Shown: positions 60,285 to 64,000 of the stretch, in pieces
Numbering within the stretch: the first letter of the stretch is position 1
Layout: each line of letters starts with the position of its first letter
Assembly (NCBI RefSeq): GCF_024171815.1
Contig: NZ_JAMTCJ010000003.1
Coordinates: 930,001 to 994,000 of the forward strand
Direction of reading: 5' to 3'
DNA from: Williamsia maris
GTDB lineage: Bacteria > Actinomycetota > Actinomycetes > Mycobacteriales > Mycobacteriaceae
Length of the DNA: 64,000 nucleotides
Notes under the pieces: model-generated
Databases searched by the model: none
Told to the model about the DNA's origin: nothing
The model's input: only the letters and a program-made list of their open reading frames with translations
Made by a program: the position numbers and the translations under genes

Positions 60285-60300
60285 CAAGCACGCATGCTTG
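60285..60300. promoter_or_regulatory. CAAGCA-N4-TGCTTG operator of the AtuA operon
   Basis: A perfect 6+6 inverted repeat with 4-bp centre CGCA in an AT-rich stretch, 34 bp upstream of the ATG at 60251. It suits binding by the TetR protein encoded at the far end of the operon. Spacing differs from the CAAG-N2-CTTG site of KstR2. Confidence 0.65.
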
Positions 60301-60341
60301 TTTTGACAGCGAACCCGCAGGATCCCTGCGGGCGGCTCAGA

Positions 60342-61274
60342 TCAGCCGAAGGTGAGGTCGGCGGTGGCGCGGGCCAGCAGGGTGCCGTCGGCCTGCGTGA
60401 GCACGGCCGACACCGACCCGAGCCGTCGTCCGACCCGCTCGGTGCGGGTGGTGACGACGAGCTCCCCCGCGTCCACCGGCGGCGACCGGAAGAAGTTCAC
60501 CGCGAAGTCGATCATGGTGTAGTTCTGGCCCGCGGCGGTGTGCTGCTGACCGGCGAGCGAGCACGCCTGCGCGGTGATCGCCGCGATCACGCCGCCGTGC
60601 ATGGTGCCCAGCGGGTTGGCCATCCACGACTGCGGCGAGCACACGACCGTCGGCCCGTCGTCCCCGCCACGAGCCGTCAGCGACAGCAGTTCGGCGATGG
60701 GGCCGCTCGAGAGTCGTTCCCGGGTGATCGCCTCGACGATCTGGCGTCCGGTCAGGGCGGGGTCGATGCGCGGCGGCAGGTCGGTGTCGGAACCCATGGT
60801 GTCCGGGACGGTCGCGCGCTCGCCGGCACCGGTGTCGGAGGCGTCGCGGCCGCGGGCGAGCAACTCGGGGTCGAAGGTGCGCGCGGTCCGGGCGTTGCGG
60901 ACCAGCACCGACGCGTACAGCTCGTCGGCTGCTCCGGTGACGTCGACGGTGGTCAGCCCGAACATGTCGTGTCGGTCGCGCACGGTGGCCGTCGCAGTGA
61001 GCAGTCCGTGGGCGGGCACACGGTCGCCCGTGGTCGCGAAGGCCAGGCGCGCCTGGACGACGCCGAACTCGGGACCGGTGCGGACGACGAACGGTCCGCC
61101 ACCGACGGTGTCGACGAGGACCGCGTAGGCGCTGAGCTCGATGCGACCCCGGTGATCGGTGACCGCAGGCCCCATCCGCTGCTGCAGTGTCGCGGTCGGT
61201 TCACTCGCGGCAGGTCCGCCCACGCCGAAAGCGGTCAGGGCGTTGCCGTCGATCACCCGGCTGGTCGATGTCAT
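60342..61274 (-). CDS. PaaI-family thioesterase, two hotdog domains
   Basis: A 310-residue protein with two tandem hotdog folds. The N-terminal one runs from about 20 to 150 (TLQQRMGPAVTDHRGRIELSAYAVLVD), and the C-terminal one from about 180, with NPLGTMHGGVIAAITAQACSLAG and TMIDFAVNFFRSPP. The N-P-x-G-x-x-HGG pattern is the PaaI/4HBT active-site region. It hydrolyses acyl- or aryl-CoA thioesters. It lies upstream of and in the same direction as the AtuA operon, with 90 bp and an operator between them, so it may contribute CoA recycling. ATG at 61274. It is divergent from the next gene. Confidence 0.82.
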   Translation of the reverse strand: MTSTSRVIDGNALTAFGVGGPAASEPTATLQQRMGPAVTDHRGRIELSAYAVLVDTVGGGPFVVRTGPEFGVVQARLAFATTGDRVPAHGLLTATATVRDRHDMFGLTTVDVTGAADELYASVLVRNARTARTFDPELLARGRDASDTGAGERATVPDTMGSDTDLPPRIDPALTGRQIVEAITRERLSSGPIAELLSLTARGGDDGPTVVCSPQSWMANPLGTMHGGVIAAITAQACSLAGQQHTAAGQNYTMIDFAVNFFRSPPVDAGELVVTTRTERVGRRLGSVSAVLTQADGTLLARATADLTFG

Positions 61275-61326
61275 GGCTAAACTCCTATCGCAAACAGTTG
61301 GTCAACAGCGACGCGGGAGGTGGCGA

Positions 61327-61698
61327 ATGAGGGCGAGAACACACTCGGTCGCGCATCTGCCTGCGACCTCCACGTTTGCGACGCTCGTGCTGACGGCGGC
61401 GTGGTGGCTGACGATGATCGGTCTCACCGGGCCGGCGACACCCCACGCGGGCGCGCTTGCGATCTCGGTCGCGCTCGGCGTCGCCGTCGTCTCGGTGGCC
61501 GCACACCCGCACATCCGTCACGCCTTCACCCACTGGGTTCTGCGCCGCGTGTCCTCCGCGCGGCAGGGGCTTGCGTTCGACGTCGCCCATCGATGGCGCG
61601 TCGTCGCTCGTTCGGTGTCCGGACCACGGACCTACGACCTCGCACTGCTCCAGATGTCGCTTCCGCGCGCACCGGGCGGGAATCCGACCACCGCCTGA
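61327..61698 (+). CDS. Small membrane protein of an ABC unit, unidentified
   Basis: A 123-residue protein with two hydrophobic helices (about 12-33 and 38-58), then a basic soluble tail (HWVLRRVSSARQGLAFDVAHRW). ATG at 61327 with GGGAGG 8 nt upstream. I do not recognise the family. It precedes the ABC ATPase gene by 65 bp in the same direction, so it may be a subunit of that transporter. Confidence 0.6.
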   Translation: MRARTHSVAHLPATSTFATLVLTAAWWLTMIGLTGPATPHAGALAISVALGVAVVSVAAHPHIRHAFTHWVLRRVSSARQGLAFDVAHRWRVVARSVSGPRTYDLALLQMSLPRAPGGNPTTA

Positions 61699-61763
61699 AC
61701 TCGGCTTTCGCTGCGGCAGGCGGTTCTTCGTGACCCCGCCCGCCACACATCGGAAGTCCACTC

Positions 61764-62375
61764 ATGCTCTTCATCGATCATCTCTGCCTGTCCACTGACG
61801 ACACCGACCTCATCACCGACCTGACGCTGCAACTCCCTCCCGGCGAGTGCCTCGCCGTGGTCGGCCCGAACGGCTCGGGTAAATCCACCCTGCTCCGGAC
61901 CATCGCCGGACTTCGCAGGCCCGACTCGGGCAAGGTCCGCGTTGGCGGAATCATTGCCGACGACAGCGATCCTGCGTTCCGCGCAGCCGTGTCGGTCGAA
62001 CTCGGTGACGACGCCACCTTCGCCGAACTGACCGTCCTCGAACACCTGCGCCTGATCACTGCTGCCCACGAGATCGAGGCCGCGCACGCCCTCGAGATAC
62101 TCGCCGATTCCGGGATCGGCGATCTGGCCGACCGGTTCCCGCACACGTTGTCGACGGGTCAGCGGCAACGATTCACACTGTGCGCCGTGTTCATTCGCCC
62201 CGGCGACCTGATCGTCATCGACGAACCGGAGTCCGGTCTCGACACCGACGGCCGCGCGTGGGTGGCGGATCGGATCGACCGAGCGACCACAGCCGGCGCA
62301 TCGGTCGTGATCGCGACCCACAGCCCTGAGCTCGTCACGCAGTGCGCCGACCAGACGGTGACGGTGGGGCGATGA
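61764..62375 (+). CDS. ABC transporter ATP-binding protein
   Basis: A 203-residue nucleotide-binding domain. Walker A is GPNGSGKST at 34-42, the signature is LSTGQRQR (a variant of LSGGQ), Walker B is LIVIDEPESGLD, and the H-loop is ATHSPE. It is short, as in ATPases of exporters that pair with separate membrane subunits. ATG with GGAAG 8 nt upstream. Its stop overlaps the next membrane protein (ATGA), the likely permease. Substrate unknown. Confidence 0.88.
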   Translation: MLFIDHLCLSTDDTDLITDLTLQLPPGECLAVVGPNGSGKSTLLRTIAGLRRPDSGKVRVGGIIADDSDPAFRAAVSVELGDDATFAELTVLEHLRLITAAHEIEAAHALEILADSGIGDLADRFPHTLSTGQRQRFTLCAVFIRPGDLIVIDEPESGLDTDGRAWVADRIDRATTAGASVVIATHSPELVTQCADQTVTVGR

Positions 62376-63538
62376 GAATCGACACCGACGACCTGCCCGG
62401 AGTGGTCATGACAGGTGCCGTGGTCGCCGGACTGGGGTGGTACTTCCTACAACCCGAACGCGTGGCCGGCGTCGTGGGCGTCGCATCAGGTCTGGGCTCG
62501 CCGACCCCGGTTCTCGTCGGGTGGACCGTTGCGCTGTGCGCACTGATCGTCGGCACCGCTCTGTGGTGGTGGGGACCGATACGGGTCTCGCGTGCCGAGG
62601 CGATGTGGAAGCTGTCCGGCCCCGGTGAGCGCGGGCCCGTGCTGCGTGCGCGGCGCATGCGTGCGTCGATGGTCGCCGTCATGGGTTGTCTGGTGGTGGC
62701 GGTGGTCGCATCGATCCTGGACTGGTCGAGCGCGCCGGTTCTGCTCGGTACGGCCGCGACGTGCGCCGTCACTCTGATGACTGCGGCCAGTTGGCGTCAA
62801 CATCGTTCCAGCGAGGCTCTTTTCGAGCACACCGATCGTGGAGCCCGCCGGTCGGTGGAACGGCTGCACCGCGACGTCATCGCACCGGATGACGGATTCA
62901 TCGCCGCTGCGCGCCTGGCCGTGGTGACGATGGACCTCGGATGGCTCAGTACGGCGCGTGTGGTCCGGTGGGAGCGCGGAAACGCCCGGTCGCGTAGTCG
63001 CGTCCTCCCTCTGGGGCGTGCCCGCGCGTGCCTGGCCGCCGATCTCGCCCGACTGCGTCGTCGCCCTCGTGACCTCGTCGTGTTCATGGTGGTCGTCGCC
63101 GTCGGACTCGCGATGTCGCAGACGCTGTACCTCACCTCGATCGCCCCCGCTGTTGCCGTCGTCCTCGCGTATCGCGCGGGGTGCGCGGTGTCCGGCGGAC
63201 TGCGCCGACTCACCGAGGAGCCGGCCCTGCGTCGCGCACTCGGCGGATCGCGTCTCGTCGTCACCGCGGTGCACAGCGTCGTCCCCGTCGGCGCCGTACT
63301 GCTCTGGTGCCTGGTCGCCTCCCTCACCTGGCACCTGTCCGTGGTCGCGCTGCTGGTGGTGGCCATCGGAGCGGCGTCCGCCGTCGTTCGCCGCGCCACC
63401 CGACCCGATCTGCCCTTCGACGCGCCGGTGTACGTCACGGGTCAGGGTGGCGCGACGCAGCCACTCCTGCTGCTCGCGATGGCCCGCGGTCCGGCGGCCG
63501 TGGTGCTCACCGGCCTGATCGCGACGGTCATCGGCTGA
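62372..63538 (+). CDS. Integral membrane protein, probable ABC permease partner
   Basis: A 388-residue protein with about eight hydrophobic segments in two halves (TGAVVAGLGWYFL; LVGWTVALCALIVGTALWWW; later LVVFMVVVAVGLAMSQTLYL and VPVGAVLLWCLVASLTWHL). A central cytoplasmic stretch contains RRLHR-type basic residues. The ATG at 62372 overlaps the ATPase stop, which is the main reason to call it the transporter's membrane subunit. It resembles DUF6297-type actinobacterial proteins. It ends just before a 19-bp palindrome. Confidence 0.65.
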   Translation: MRIDTDDLPGVVMTGAVVAGLGWYFLQPERVAGVVGVASGLGSPTPVLVGWTVALCALIVGTALWWWGPIRVSRAEAMWKLSGPGERGPVLRARRMRASMVAVMGCLVVAVVASILDWSSAPVLLGTAATCAVTLMTAASWRQHRSSEALFEHTDRGARRSVERLHRDVIAPDDGFIAAARLAVVTMDLGWLSTARVVRWERGNARSRSRVLPLGRARACLAADLARLRRRPRDLVVFMVVVAVGLAMSQTLYLTSIAPAVAVVLAYRAGCAVSGGLRRLTEEPALRRALGGSRLVVTAVHSVVPVGAVLLWCLVASLTWHLSVVALLVVAIGAASAVVRRATRPDLPFDAPVYVTGQGGATQPLLLLAMARGPAAVVLTGLIATVIG

Positions 63539-63551
63539 GTCCGGGGCGTTG

Positions 63552-63596
63552 ATCGGTAGCAGTTCGTGTCGGTGGGCGACACGAACTGCTACCGAT
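63552..63596. repeat. Perfect 19-bp inverted repeat over the stop codon of the DUF559 gene
   Basis: Arms ATCGGTAGCAGTTCGTGTC (63552-63570) and its exact complement (63578-63596) with a 7-nt loop. The right arm contains the TAG stop (63589-63591) of the minus-strand DUF559 gene. It works as a bidirectional terminator between convergent genes and may also be a mobile palindrome. Confidence 0.85.
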
Positions 63597-64000
63597 TGCG
63601 AGCGAGTGCGGCGCGGATCTGTGAGACGACATACTGCGGCCGGTCGGTGAGGTCGGCCCAGGTGAATCGCAGAATGGTCCACCCGTTGGCCACGAGAATG
63701 TTCTGCCGCGTCCGGTCGTGTTGGAAGGCGCGGGCGTCGGAATGGAACGCCATCCCGTCGATCTCCACCAACACTTTCTCGGCGTCGAATACGACGTCGA
63801 CTGGGAAGCCGCAGACCTCCTTGTTGGCGGACCACCCGCCGATCGCGGCACCGCGTAACAACCGGACGAGTAGTCGTTCCGCCTCCGAACGGGCTCCCGA
63901 GGCCGACCGGCGCAGCATGTCACCGGTGACCTTCGAGCCACGACATCCCGGATACCGAGCGTGGGCGGCGAGTAATTGCTCGAGAGACACCCGCCCGCGC
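63589..64000 (-). CDS. DUF559 (Vsr-like nuclease fold) protein, C-terminal part, cut by the window edge
   Basis: The frame is open to the edge. The codons before the GTG at 63990 read R-G-R, matching the family's internal RGRVSLEQL segment, so this is the 3' half of a gene of about 290 codons rather than a complete small gene. Visible motifs are SEAERLLVRLL, the catalytic-type VDVVFDAEKVLVEIDGMAFH and ARAFQHDRTRQNILVANGW, and the closing TILRFTWADLTDRPQYV. The E/D and H pattern is the PD-(D/E)XK-like core shared with Vsr mismatch endonuclease. Function in actinomycetes is unknown. A perfect palindrome covers its stop. Confidence 0.85.
   Translation of the reverse strand, partial: RGRVSLEQLLAAHARYPGCRGSKVTGDMLRRSASGARSEAERLLVRLLRGAAIGGWSANKEVCGFPVDVVFDAEKVLVEIDGMAFHSDARAFQHDRTRQNILVANGWTILRFTWADLTDRPQYVVSQIRAALARNR

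Noticed and set aside
60285-60300. KstR2 operator
   Set aside because: KstR2 sites have CAAG-N2-CTTG; here the arms are CAAGCA/TGCTTG with four central bases, so the CAAG and CTTG halves are eight bases apart.
61275-61326. Operator with outer TCGC/GCGA arms between the thioesterase and the ABC unit
   Set aside because: Inner bases are not symmetric, and four-base arms are common in this DNA.
63589-63990. Complete 133-residue DUF559 gene starting at GTG 63990
   Set aside because: The frame is open to the window edge and the preceding R-G-R codons continue the family's internal motif, so it is the 3' part of a longer gene.

Overview
The window looks like chromosomal DNA of a high-GC mycolic-acid actinomycete (order Mycobacteriales, most likely Gordonia or a close relative). 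The evidence is the very high GC, frequent GTG starts, 4-bp ATGA/GTGA gene overlaps, Mce-associated proteins, an actinobacterial MenC, a mycofactocin locus and NDMA-dependent alcohol dehydrogenases. The genus is an inference. I found no rRNA, tRNA, CRISPR array, prophage or insertion sequence.

Layout. 1-1349 (-): a set of Mce-associated membrane proteins running off the left edge. 1499-3867 (+): an APC permease coupled to a universal stress protein. 3884-7759 (-): a large membrane-anchored HTH/STAND/beta-propeller protein, with a divergent small LuxR-type regulator. 8328-11218 (-): a P450/TetR/SDR unit with its own operator. 11286-13341: menC and an MpaB-family oxygenase, divergent around a 28-bp operator. 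13446-14434: a ZTP (pfl) riboswitch controlling a divergent folD. 14358-18361: an acetyltransferase, carboxylesterase, small monooxygenase and acyl-CoA synthetase.

18456-31054 is the most distinctive part: a mycofactocin and alcohol-oxidation island. mftA-mftB-mftC-mftD (-) make the peptide-derived redox cofactor, and the divergent mftM encodes its probable oligosaccharide methyltransferase. Next to it, one long minus-strand set encodes an NDMA-type methanol dehydrogenase (mno), a MoxR AAA+ ATPase with a histidine-rich tail, a vWA partner, a NiCoT-family Ni/Co transporter, a second group III metal alcohol dehydrogenase, and a sensor kinase/response regulator pair. Related CCGNNCGG palindromes lie upstream of mno, of the second dehydrogenase and in the mftA-mftM spacer. 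My reading is a regulon in which the two-component system co-induces cofactor, enzyme and a metal-loading machine. mftE, mftF, mftG and mftR are not in the window.

31239-35643 (-) is the str operon (rpsL-rpsG-fusA-tuf) with strong terminators. 36062-38294 holds a glycosyltransferase and an AbiEi/DUF559-like gene bracketed by two copies of one palindromic repeat. 38336-45393 (+) is a second alcohol-oxidation cluster: an AcoR-like activator, an aldehyde dehydrogenase, an NDMA/mycofactocin-type zinc alcohol dehydrogenase, an amidohydrolase and small partners. 45528-50155: a DMT exporter, twin PQQ-type propeller proteins and a PhyH dioxygenase.

50252-60251 (-) is a single translationally coupled operon resembling acyclic-terpene or branched acyl-CoA catabolism (TIGR03084 protein, AtuA, two acyl-CoA dehydrogenases, a biotin-dependent carboxylase, an enoyl-CoA hydratase and a terminal TetR). 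It has a likely operator at 60285-60300 and a frameshift in its first gene. 60342-63538: a thioesterase and a small ABC export unit. 63589 to the right edge: the 3' part of a second DUF559 gene whose stop codon lies inside a perfect palindrome.
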